Shown here piece by piece: positions 1 through 9,856 of a stretch of DNA of 64,000 nt. Where the stretch lies: positions 124,001 through 188,000 of the forward strand of contig CP073217.1 in NCBI GenBank assembly GCA_020342235.1, in the 5' to 3' direction. The stretch is from Saccharomycopsis phalli. Lineage: Eukaryota; Ascomycota; Saccharomycetes; Ascoideales; Saccharomycopsidaceae. The translations under genes were made by a program, and so were the position numbers. Every line of letters starts with the position of its first letter. Position 1 is the stretch's first letter. The notes below the pieces were generated by a model, which searched no databases, was not told the DNA's origin, and saw only the letters and a list, made by a program, of their open reading frames with translations.

Positions 1-1
1 T

Positions 2-583
2 GGGGTGGAGCATGAATCGGAAAAAGTACTGGAGGTTGAGTTACAGAAGGACGAGGACGTGGAAATGGCGGTTGAAGAAGAGCCAAAGGACGTGGATTTG
101 AGGCTGCGGCTTTGTGAGAAGCTTCGAGTGGATGAGGGCCAGTTGATGGAGCTTATCAAGGTGAATAATGAGGAAGTGGAGAGGGAAAGAGAGACGGAGA
201 AGAGGATGAAGGAGGAGGAGAAGGAGAAGGAGGAGAAGAAGAAGGAAGAGAGAAAGAAGGAGGAGGAAAAGGAGGGGGGAAAGGAGGGGAAAAAGGGGGA
301 GAATGAGATGATGGTGGAGGAGGAAAAGAAGAAAGTCGCGGAAGAAAAGCCAGACAAGGCTGATTTGCTTGAGAAGGATAAGCAGGGGGATATATTTGGC
401 ATGGATTTTGTCACTGGATTTGACATGGACTTTGACAAGGCTCTGGAGACGAAGGAGGAGAAGGACAAGGGGGAGAAGTTTGAGGATTCGTTGAATTTGA
501 ATGATTTTAATTTGAATGATATTCCGGAGAATCAGGATGATTTGTTTGGTAATTTGGAGGATTTTGGGTTTGATTTTGGGTGA
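2..583 (+). CDS. C-terminal part of an acidic, Lys/Glu-rich protein (5' end outside window)
   Basis: The frame is open from the first bases of the window, so the N-terminus lies outside. About 194 residues are visible. They begin with a short mixed segment (DLRLRLCEKLRVDEGQL), continue with a highly charged Lys/Glu helix of about 70 residues, and end in an acidic tail rich in Phe, Asp and Asn with short repeats (LNLNDFNLND, FGNLEDFGFDFG). The tail resembles a transcriptional activation-type acidic/aromatic segment. Candida Mediator Med2/Tlo proteins also run from a Lys/Glu-rich stretch into an acidic end, but I see no diagnostic Med2 domain here, so that is only a possibility. A purine-rich repeat starts within 20 bp of the stop. 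Confidence 0.7.
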   Translation, partial: GVEHESEKVLEVELQKDEDVEMAVEEEPKDVDLRLRLCEKLRVDEGQLMELIKVNNEEVERERETEKRMKEEEKEKEEKKKEERKKEEEKEGGKEGKKGENEMMVEEEKKKVAEEKPDKADLLEKDKQGDIFGMDFVTGFDMDFDKALETKEEKDKGEKFEDSLNLNDFNLNDIPENQDDLFGNLEDFGFDFG

Positions 584-589
584 TGTGGG

Positions 590-830
590 AGAGGAAAGGA
601 GAGGTGAAGAGGGCGATGAAATGAGATGAAATGGGATGAAAGGAGAGGAAAGGAGAGGTGAAGAGAGGTGAAGAGAGGATGAAATGAGATGAAATGGGAT
701 GAAAGGAGATGAAAGGAGATGAAATGAGATGAAATGAGATGTAAAGAGGAGAAATGTTAAGAGGAGAAATGTTAAGAGAAGAAATGTAAGAAGTGATATG
801 GATGTAAAGAGGAGAAATAAGGTCGAAGCT
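590..830. repeat. purine-rich degenerate minisatellite after the first gene
   Basis: Variants of GATGAAATGAGATGAAATGG and GAGAGGTGAAGA are repeated, almost without pyrimidines except T, then units like AAGAGGAGAAATGTT. No open reading frame of note. It is one of many 3'-gene minisatellites in this window. Confidence 0.8.
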
Positions 831-1027
831 GATTAAGGTCGATTGAGAACTTGTCTGGTGAACATGCCATTGAATTTACATCCAACCATCTTGCCAATCA
901 AATATTGTCTGAATAATAAGCATCTCAATTCAGAAGATGTACCATTGTCATTGGCAGTAATAATACAGAGCAATTTGCATCATGACGTTGCAATTGATGA
1001 CTCTTTGGCAAACTAGTTATAGCCGAA

Positions 1028-1133
1028 ATGCAGAGTAGCAGACTACATAATAGTAGCAAACTACATAATAGTAGCAAACTACATAATAGTAACAAACTAC
1101 ATAATAGTAACAAACTACATAATAGTAACAATA
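1028..1133. repeat. 18-bp tandem repeat (ACTACATAATAGTARCAA, about 5.5 copies)
   Basis: An 18-bp unit is repeated nearly perfectly. A 60-codon frame (1028-1210, +) crosses it and would encode KLHNSN repeats followed by an Asn/Ser-rich tail. It could be the remains of a low-complexity protein but has no upstream domain, so I do not call it a gene. Stretches 831-1027 and 1134-1268 show nothing else. Confidence 0.8.
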
Positions 1134-1268
1134 TGTACCAAAGATCTAGGACGTATCAAAATACTCCACAAAATTTTCCATCTAATCCATCTAATTCATA
1201 TAATCAATAAATCAACCCAAATCAGCCCAACTATTCAGCCAGCCTATTCAGCCTACAGAATGACCTCT

Positions 1269-1275
1269 CACGTGA
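1269..1275 (+). promoter_or_regulatory. CACGTGA (Cbf1-type E-box) upstream of RHB1
   Basis: CACGTGA is seen 51 bp before the RHB1 ATG. The same core stands within about 100 bp of the starts of UBA2, GTR2, SAS2, COX19 and DPM1. Binding by Cbf1 is inferred from the known site of that factor. Confidence 0.55.
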
Positions 1276-1326
1276 CCTCGTGAGCCGTCGGGTATCGTTG
1301 CTCCTTTTTTTGCAACGTCCAGCAAC

Positions 1327-1893
1327 ATGGCCACAAACACAGTGTCGCGAAAATTGGCCGTAGTCGGCGCACGAGCAGTTGGGAAATCGTCACTCACGCT
1401 TCGATTCACCGAGGAGCGGTTTGACGACATCTATTATCCGACGATTGCCAACCAGTACTTGAAGAGTTTCAAGATCAATGGCAAGACATATGCCGTGGAT
1501 ATCGCCGACACTTCTGGGCAGGACGAGTTCCTGATGATGGACCAGCGGACTCTCATTGGCGTCCACGGCTTTTTGCTCGTGTATTCTGTGAGTTCGCGCT
1601 CGTCGTTTGAGGTTTTGCGCACGATCCGCGCCAAGATCCTCGACATGCTCAGTTTTGGCGACGAGACAAAGGTGCCGTTTACTGTCATTGGCAACAAGAC
1701 CGATCTTCCAGGGAACCAGCATGTGGTAACTAAAGAGGAGGGTGTTGCGTTGGCGCGCGAGTTCCGATGTCCGTTTTTGGAGGTGTCTGCCAAGGATAAT
1801 ATCAATGTGGAGCGGGCGTTTGAGGTGTTGTTGGTGCATGTGGATGAGATATTGTATCCACAGGAGAAGAAGGAGGGGTGTGTTATTGTGTAG
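1327..1893 (+). CDS. RHB1: Rheb-family small GTPase Rhb1
   Basis: A 188-residue Ras-superfamily protein. Visible are the P-loop GARAVGKSS (14-22), switch I YYPTI (36-40), DTSGQDE (61-67, canonical DTAGQ), NKTD near 123, a SAK motif, and a C-terminal CaaX box CVIV for prenylation. The Arg two positions into the P-loop and the Y-x-x-E/Q effector region are typical of Rheb, not Ras. Rheb acts on the vacuole/endomembrane surface; in yeasts it is tied to basic amino-acid uptake and, in many fungi, TORC1. Codon 69 (1531-1533) is CTG where Rheb proteins carry Ser (DEYS/DEVS), one line of evidence for CUG=Ser. A CACGTGA stands 51 bp upstream and a 26-bp minisatellite starts 18 bp after the stop. Confidence 0.95.
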   Translation: MATNTVSRKLAVVGARAVGKSSLTLRFTEERFDDIYYPTIANQYLKSFKINGKTYAVDIADTSGQDEFLMMDQRTLIGVHGFLLVYSVSSRSSFEVLRTIRAKILDMLSFGDETKVPFTVIGNKTDLPGNQHVVTKEEGVALAREFRCPFLEVSAKDNINVERAFEVLLVHVDEILYPQEKKEGCVIV

Positions 1894-1910
1894 GGGTGAC
1901 AATGATACAT

Positions 1911-2036
1911 TGGGTGAATTGGAATGAGTGATATAGTGGGTGAATTGGAATGAGTGATATAGTGGGTGAATTGGAATGAGTGATATAGTGGGTGAATTGG
2001 AATGAGTGATATAGTGGGTGAATTGGAATGTGGGGT
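1911..2036. repeat. 26-bp minisatellite downstream of RHB1
   Basis: The unit TGGGTGAATTGGAATGAGTGATATAG is repeated almost perfectly close to five times, then decays into related GAGTGATTGAGAGGTGA units until about 2110. Long frames across it on the minus strand are low-complexity artefacts. Confidence 0.85.
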
Positions 2037-3004
2037 GATTGAGGGATGAATGAGGAGTGATTGAGAGGTGATTGAGAGGTGAATTGGACAGAGGGTGATT
2101 GATTGGTGAAATTGAGTTACAGTTGAGGAATCTGAGTACATTGATAGAAATGCACTTTGCACGTGATCTAGATACTAATCATGGCACTATATTATAGCAC
2201 TGGACGGCTTGCACAAGTAATAAATGGTCTATTGGGCACCTGTACAAACTATATGTCTTTTTGGCATTATATTGACATTGGCATTGACATTTACTCTATT
2301 CATTATTGACATTTACCTATTCATTATTGACATTTACCTATTCATTCGCTTGCTATTCACAATCCACTCTTGCTATTCAGTATTCACTTGTGCTCCATTC
2401 ATTATTCACTGTACACTATTCATTATTCACTTGTACACTATTCATTATTCATTATTCACTGTATACTATTCATTATTCACTTGTACACTATTCATTATTC
2501 ACTTGTATACTATTCATTATTCACTTGTGCTATTCGCTTACTATTCACAATTCACCTTATTCAATTCACAATTCACTTTGCTCAATTCACTTTTACTCCT
2601 TCTGCCTATTCTTACTACATCTTGCTAAAACCTCCAAATTGTATTCTCTCAACTATTCCATACTCATACTCCCACTGTATCCATTACATCTCATTCTCGA
2701 CTATTTTCCTACCCATTTTTAATACACCAACTAGATGCGTTGGTAAATTGGCTAAATATATTGGCCGACTATCGAACGACCATTGCCTTGAGGGAAGTTG
2801 GAGAGCCAGGATGGAGTCATGAGTGAAGTTATTGTACTCTACTTTCAGTCAATCACCAATCTACTCTCCAACTACTCTCTAAACTACTTTCAATCTACTC
2901 TCCAAACTATTCTCCATTCTACTTTCACGCCATTCTCCAATCTATTCTCCAATCTACTGGCTACTCTCCAAGCATTCTCCAATAATAATTTTCAGTTACT
3001 TCTA
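2037..3004. other. gene-free low-complexity intergenic DNA
   Basis: It holds a CACGTGA at 2160-2166, then pyrimidine-biased degenerate repeats: TATTCATTATTGACATTTACC units (about 2298-2345), TATTCATTATTCACTTGTACAC units (about 2395-2530), and AATCTACTCTCCAAACTA units (about 2850-2990). Frames here encode only YSLFT-like low-complexity peptides. No gene is supported. Confidence 0.75.
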
Positions 3005-3480
3005 TAGCTATACCAGACTTCCAGAGGGCGTGATTGATATTTCACCGTGTAAAACAAAGGACGGCGCCATTAGTTTTCGAGTCGAGAGAAACCCTTCCAA
3101 TAGGGATAAACTTTCGACTTGATCTTCAACTATCAAAGAGAAATGTCTCAGAAGAAGCTACAGAGTCTGGCCATGAGACGGCAAATTTATGCTCTGGCCA
3201 TGAGACGGCAAATTTATGCTCTGGCCATGAGGACTTTACCTATTGCCTGAGTGAATACCTCTAAACTTGGCCATTATAGGTCATGAAATATAGAGGAATT
3301 GTCACGCCTAGGGAACTTGGATTGCAGTTCAGATTAAACTACTTACTAGTACTTGATGTCAAGCCTTTCACTTGGAAGTTGACGAGGCTACACTTTTCAT
3401 TGGACCAATGCCTCGGCTAGTAAAAGTCTATCTTTGGCAGTTGTAACCACTGGTGAATCCGTCGCGTAGAGTTGTATAGT
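3005..3480 (+). repeat. dispersed repeat family R, longest copy
   Basis: This stretch begins like 62590-62830 (AGAAGGGTGAGATTGATATT, GGACGGCGCC, GTCGAGAGAAA, CTTTCGACTTGATCTT) and continues like 16900-17170 (GAATACCTCTAAACTTGG, ACTAGTRCTTGATGTCAA, CACTTGGAAGTTRA). It therefore links two other copies into one longer unit. Inside is a private 27-bp tandem repeat (CTCTGGCCATGAGACGGCAA core) at about 3160-3235. No coding capacity recognised; class unknown, possibly the relic of a non-autonomous element. Confidence 0.6.
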
Positions 3481-4063
3481 GGACTGAGAGTAATCTCACT
3501 GGTGCGTAACTTTTGCCATTCCTTGACTAACCTCTGTTTATTTGGTCTTTAAGACCCATTTTCCAATTTACTCTGCATTTTTACATTCATGCATTATTCT
3601 TGTGTACTCTCAACATACACTCCATTATCCTCCATTATCCTCCATTATCCTCCATTATCATCCGCCAATCCTCCATTATCCTTCATTTCACACATTTACT
3701 CTAATCTACTCTCATGTAATAAAGAGATTTATTCGACTCTTTCTGGCTGACCCAAATTGAAGCACAACGAAATGGTCTAACCAAGCCCATTTACTTACAA
3801 ATAGAATGAGTCTTTTTCCAGTAGTCAGACTATTCAAATAGTCGAGTAAATATTTCAACTATTTTCCACGCGTATTTTGTCACTATATTGCATCTCATTA
3901 CTCTCTGTCAACTCTGACTACAACACTTGCCTCCATATACTCATCTTTCACCCTCCATCTACTCTCACTACTCATCTCACTTTATCTCATCACACTACAT
4001 CTACTCATTTCATCACACTACACTTATCACACTACACGTATCTCACCACACACATCTCATCAT
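3481..4063. other. intergenic, short repeats only
   Basis: Contains a TCCATTATCC decamer array (about 3618-3680) and pyrimidine-rich CTCATC/TCACACTACA repeats before the DPM1 stop. I see no gene. Confidence 0.7.
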
Positions 4064-5376
<1,313 letters not shown>

Positions 5377-5900
5377 CAATAATAATATTTGTTTTTGTAT
5401 TTAGCTATATATTGTCTCTGGAATTACGGTTATTCGACAGATATATCTTCACTCAGGAGCATCAGGCACCATTGCTGTTGAAGAAAACCCTTTGTCAACC
5501 CTCACTTGGTTGCTTGGGATTAAAAACTTCAATGGGAGCAGTCATATTGTTGGTACTTGGTGCTTGTATTGATTTTGTAAGAAGCCTGGTCACCCTTGTT
5601 GTCGAATGTGACCGCTGAATCTCATCATGTGCTGGAGAATCATGTTCCAACATGTTCCAGTAAAACTAAACTCATGAACCGATTCGTAAACACTTTTCCA
5701 AGTGTATTATGGAGGGGGAGTGGATCCCGCATCTTTCCCACTTTGGGTCATCATTGCCAAATAGTTTAAGCAACAAGCCGTATGTGAGGCTCTTTCCACT
5801 GAGTAGTTGTGATGCCAAACTGAGAATTGCCTTGGAACCTATAAGCACTTCCGTGAGGAGGATCTTGGTTCTGTCTTGGTGCACTTTGATCGGCCTGGTG
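5377..5900 (-). mobile_element. LINE 3'-end fragment, minus strand
   Basis: Read on the minus strand it encodes a piece of the LINE ORF2 C-terminus (KAILSLASQLLSGKSL, LLKLFGNDDPKW, RCGIHSPSIIH), then the common LINE 3' region and a short TAA-type tail at 5377-5386. The protein segment after the zinc-knuckle-like block is shortened by an internal deletion compared with the 19.4-21.0 kb copy. No clean target-site duplication was found. Confidence 0.8.
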
Positions 5901-6115
5901 GACCCTCACATAATACAGGCCATCAAAGTGTTTAGCCCATCTATCAGGGCTGCAAGGGTTTCTTGACAGCATTGCAGTATTTAAAAGTCTGAATGAACAT
6001 CTACTTGGAGACTCGAGCTCTTGGTCAAATGTGTGTGTGCCTAGAGGTGAATTACAGAGGGGAAGAGTGTCAAAAAGCAAAGCTCCTCGGTATTACAGAT
6101 TTCAAAATCCATTGT

Positions 6116-6634
6116 CTCACAGACGGTTCGTTGCTCAAATTATTTGACAATGATGACCCAAAGTGCAAAAGATGCGGGATTCACTCCCCCTCCATCATAC
6201 ATGACCTACGATGTCCCGAGCTCCTAGAAGCTCGAATTCTATCACGCATTGATGACATTCTAGATTCCACTCATGGCATACGCAATACGCTTGGAAAAGT
6301 GTTTGCCGACCAAAAATCAGTCCACAAACTCCTTGAGTTCTACCAGAACGTGTTGGAATATGATTCCTCCAACACATGATGAGATTCAGTGGTCACATTC
6401 GACAACAAGAGTGACCAGGCTTCTTACACAATCACCACAAGCACTAAGCACCAACAATATGACTGCTCCCATTGAAGTTTTTAATCCCAAGCAACCAAAT
6501 GAGGGTTGACAAAGGGTTTTCTTCAACAGCAATGGTGCCTGATGCTCCTGAGTGAAGATATATCTGTCGAATAACCGTATTGCCGGAGACAATATATAGC
6601 TAAATACAAAAATAAATATTATTATTATTATTAT
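6116..6634 (+). mobile_element. 5'-truncated LINE copy with 12-bp target-site duplication
   Basis: The copy starts inside the last part of ORF2 (TDGSLLKLFDNDDPKCKRCG), runs to the ORF2 stop after LEYDSSNT, then the 3' untranslated region and an (ATT)n tail. AAAATCCATTGT occurs at 6104-6115 and 6635-6646, a perfect 12-bp duplication directly bracketing the copy. This is the mark of target-primed reverse transcription. The block C-x2-C-x9-H-x4-C seen here is the CCHC-like finger found at the end of many LINE ORF2 proteins. Confidence 0.93.
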
Positions 6635-6680
6635 AAAATCCATTGTAAAATTTACTTGGCTAAATATCAAAATATATTTC

Positions 6681-7008
6681 TGTCAATGTCGAATTCCTCT
6701 TCTATTGAATGTGACATCGTTACAAACTTATCCTCAGGAATTTAGTAAATTATAGATGGGTTTTGTTTCATTGTAATTGAATAATCGGAACAGTAGTGAT
6801 GATTGAATTGATATTCTTCCATGATCTTTTACCTACGGAAATATCACCCCTTTATAGGATAGATATTTCCTTATAAGAGCCTATCATCATGAGTTTCACA
6901 TTACGTCACAACTGCACATTGTACCTATTGTGCCGTCCCGTGAGTACATCCCAACGTAGAATAGATCCTCCGTTCTATGTGTCTTACTTGTGGTTTTCAA
7001 CTTCAACA
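6681..7008 (-). mobile_element. solo LTR, family A (LTR retrotransposon fossil)
   Basis: 328 bp, read on the minus strand from TGTTGA to TTGACA, flanked by the 5-bp direct repeat ATTTC (6676-6680 and 7009-7013). Related copies lie at 23970, 56206, 58552 and 60716. No internal gag/pol region accompanies any of them, so these are solo LTRs left by recombination. Size and termini recall Ty1-like LTRs, but the family cannot be fixed without internal sequence. Divergence among copies suggests an old element. It abuts the 3' end of the neighbouring subtilisin-like gene. Confidence 0.85.
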
Positions 7009-7011
7009 ATT

Positions 7012-7971
7012 TCAGTGTTTATTTCTCTGATGACTTGGCCTCTGCCTTGGAGGAGGGAAATATGACTCCGGAACAACAAAATCGGAAACACCAAAGTGTT
7101 CTCTATAAAGATAACGAACCACATCCCAAATAGGATTAGCACCCATGCCTGGATACTCAATGCCAATTTTAAACGTTGCACCCTTGCTGTGGTACTTTTC
7201 TCTATATGCAAAATAATGAGACATGGCAAAATTAAGCGCTTCTAGCATGGCTATCATAGAAGTGTCCTTCTTGAACAAGGTAGGCACTATATAACATAGG
7301 GCATTAGGTGCCCAACTTTTACCAATACCAGTCATTCCCGTAGCCATATATAAGGCGTGCATATTATAGGCCTCGATTGTCTCGCGAGTTTTATCCTTCA
7401 GCAGCATCGGGAGAATCTGTGGTAAATGGTTAAATTTTAGGCGGTACTCTCGCAAGTTAATTGTGGAAGCAAAGTCCAAGACATAGACAAAGGTAGATTG
7501 GCCCCCTTTGTCTCTCAAATGATGCGCTTTATCCATGTTTCTGGCATTTGTTGTAGTTGGTACAGCAGCATCGGCATCTTGAATAACATAGGCCACCAGA
7601 CTGATTTCGCTAATCTTCTTGGCAACACTTTCCAAAAAGTACCCATAGAAAATGCGATTTCCCGTATACTCGGTGAGACTAGATGGTATAATTCCCGGAT
7701 CTTCACCAGCTATAGAGTTGTAACGATTACGCAAATCGGTTGGAGCAGCTTCAAGACCAGCTGTTTGCATTCGCTGCACTTTGAATACGAGTGACTCCAT
7801 TGCATCCTCATTAATACCATCTTTCAATATGAAAATATAGGAGAATTCAATAGCATTGCGTCTAGGGGCTTTAAAAAAATAAGATTCATGAGGGTCTCTT
7901 TTGGCAAGTGCCGAAGTATACATAGCGTGAATGCCATGTATTAAAAGAATGAAAAGAATTGCAATCTTCAT
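7012..7971 (-). CDS. secreted, shortened subtilisin (S8)-like protein, probably non-catalytic
   Basis: 319 residues starting with a signal peptide (MKIAILFILLIHGIHA). Residues about 40-140 look like an I9 propeptide (FSYIFILKDGI ... FYGYFLESVAKKI ... VAYVIQDADA). TFVYVLDFA matches the S8 Asp block (YVIDTGI), and NMHALYMATGMTG ... WAPNALCYIVP matches the His block (HGTHVAG ... GVAPNA). The HGTH signature has become HALY, the oxyanion region is weak, and the protein ends before any GTS-Ser block, so it should lack protease activity. Its stop (7014-7012) overlaps the target duplication of a solo LTR, which suggests the present 3' end was set by that insertion. Assignment rests on motif order only; no search was possible. 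Confidence 0.65.
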   Translation of the reverse strand: MKIAILFILLIHGIHAMYTSALAKRDPHESYFFKAPRRNAIEFSYIFILKDGINEDAMESLVFKVQRMQTAGLEAAPTDLRNRYNSIAGEDPGIIPSSLTEYTGNRIFYGYFLESVAKKISEISLVAYVIQDADAAVPTTTNARNMDKAHHLRDKGGQSTFVYVLDFASTINLREYRLKFNHLPQILPMLLKDKTRETIEAYNMHALYMATGMTGIGKSWAPNALCYIVPTLFKKDTSMIAMLEALNFAMSHYFAYREKYHSKGATFKIGIEYPGMGANPIWDVVRYLYREHFGVSDFVVPESYFPPPRQRPSHQRNKH

Positions 7972-8433
7972 GTTGATGGAATATCCTGGATATGAGGGGA
8001 TTAAATAGGTTGTGACGGAGAGGACTGTGCGATTTCATGAAAAGGCCATACATGTTAAAATAGCATGGAGAGGCATTGACTGCATAAAGGTTGGCAATGG
8101 GAGCACGGGCAAATGAGGGAAAAGCGAGCAAAAAAAGGGAAAAGAGATCAATAGAAATGAATATTGCCAATATATAGACAAGAAATATTCCAAACCTTTG
8201 TCAATCAAGGAATTTGTGCAATTTGCAACTTTTACATTCCGGATGTGTGATTTCCACGGCACCGATTAGTGCCCTTTTCAATGTGCCAATCAATGTGCCA
8301 AACAATAATTTAACGGTGCCATTCAATTATAGGAATTTATGAACCACTGCCAGAAATGGGGCATTCTTTTTTTAGAAGTGACTCGAGTAGTATGCACGTT
8401 TTTCCATAATTCGAGGTCCCTTGAATTAGAATT
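7972..8433. other. upstream region of the subtilisin-like gene
   Basis: No gene supported. It contains CAATGTGCCAA-type short repeats near 8277-8310. Small frames here are mutually overlapping and featureless. Confidence 0.6.
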
Positions 8434-8705
8434 TGTCGTAGTTTAAATTTCCGTCTTGAGTAGACATAGTATTATGATGAACTATAAACTACTTAATTAT
8501 TTGTTTTGTTCCTTTAGGATCTGGATAACCGGATTGGGCTTTGCTAGATATAATGTCTAGCTTGAATTGTTTAGGTAAGTTGTGTTTTCTATAAGAAGGA
8601 AGTCCTCCTTATATAGACGTTTTGAGGTCCTCCGAGGGATTAATCTTCCAATGAAGTTGTACTCAATCAAGTGTATATGTAAGCCATTGGTCTGGTCATT
8701 GTGAC
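8434..8705 (-). mobile_element. LTR family B copy, partly decayed
   Basis: Starts with TGTCGTAG and matches the 39082-39487 LTR and the reverse complement of 61213-61511 (GAACTATAAACTACTTAATT, TCTGGATAACCGGA, ATATAATGTCTAGCT). The far boundary is not clear and no target duplication was found. LTR fossil without coding sequence. Confidence 0.65.
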
Positions 8706-9856
8706 AGTTTTTATAAGATTATGTGGATGTATCTTGGGACCTGTATGACTGGTTGTACGAGTGTAAGAGAAATTGACAGTGAGTGGGTAAAATGAAGGCT
8801 TGATGGTTTGAAGATCGACTATATTGTGGTATAATTTGAATTTAGCGATTGAGTCCAAAGGCACGAGTGTACTTCAGGAACATCTGATGCTGATGGACCT
8901 ATATCAACATTTGAGCTGTATTGTGAATTTCAGTAGTTGAGTGTGAATTTGGGTTTAGACAAGTTGGCTGAAGCACGTAGAATCATGTTCGAGAACCTTA
9001 TGAAGAACTATGTGGGCTGTTTGGTTCCATTGCCCTATGGTGATTTGCGTGGAAATCGGGCTCCAAAGAGGATTTTGTTATGGTGAATGAAAGTCTGAGA
9101 TGGTAATGAAAGTCTGAGATGGTAATGAAAGTTTGAGATGGTAATGAAAGTTTGAGATGGTAATGACAGTCTGAGATAGTAATGACAGTCCTGGGAGCAT
9201 TGAATTAAAAGGTAAAGTATGAGGATATAACGAGGGGGATAACTATCAGAAGTATAATCGTTGAAATAACTTGCATTGAAATACAACGATTGAAATAATC
9301 ATGTATTGGAATAACTATGTATTGAATACAACTATTGGATACAACCATGAAATGTATTGAATACAACTATTGGATACAACCATGAAATGTATTGAATACA
9401 ACTATTGGATACAACCATGAAATGCATTGAATACAACCATTGAAGATAAAGTGTGAGAATAACTACAATACAACTCTAGCTAATATACTTTTGATAAAGT
9501 CGACATATTCGCTAGTCATTCAAAGTCTGGACCACTCAAGAGGTACAACAGATGGAAACAATTTATGGGTAAAAGAAAATGAGAGGATGAGTAAAGTAAA
9601 TGGAAGCATCTCTATTCGACCCCTTGTACATAAATGTAAAATATATAAATCATAATAAATCAAATAAACCATAAACCATCATAAACCATAAACCATCATA
9701 AACCATAAACCATCATAAACCATCATAAACCATCATCTCTCACCTCTCATTTTCATCTCATTTTCATCTCATTTTCATCTCTCATCTCAATCGCTGCATG
9801 TCACGCACAGTTATGAGCCCCACATATAGCCCAGCGTGGCGATTCACCATTTAGCA
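8706..9856. repeat. intergenic DNA with three minisatellites before VPS17
   Basis: About 9085-9195 holds a 19-bp repeat (GGTAATGAAAGTYTGAGAT), about 9290-9445 a 36-bp repeat (GAATACAACTATTGGATACA core), and 9660-9735 CATAAACCATCATAAAC units followed by TCTCATTTTCA units. No gene is supported. A GTCACGCAC element lies about 55 bp before the VPS17 ATG. Confidence 0.75.

Noticed and set aside
1434-2162. 242-codon minus-strand frame across RHB1 and its minisatellite
   Set aside because: Half is the shadow of RHB1, half is the 26-bp repeat.
2224-2822. Overlapping frames encoding YSLFT-rich peptides
   Set aside because: They are translations of a TATTCATTATTCAC repeat in all three frames.
9290-9445. 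36-bp repeats that could suggest a CRISPR array
   Set aside because: Units are contiguous without unique spacers, and the window is eukaryotic.
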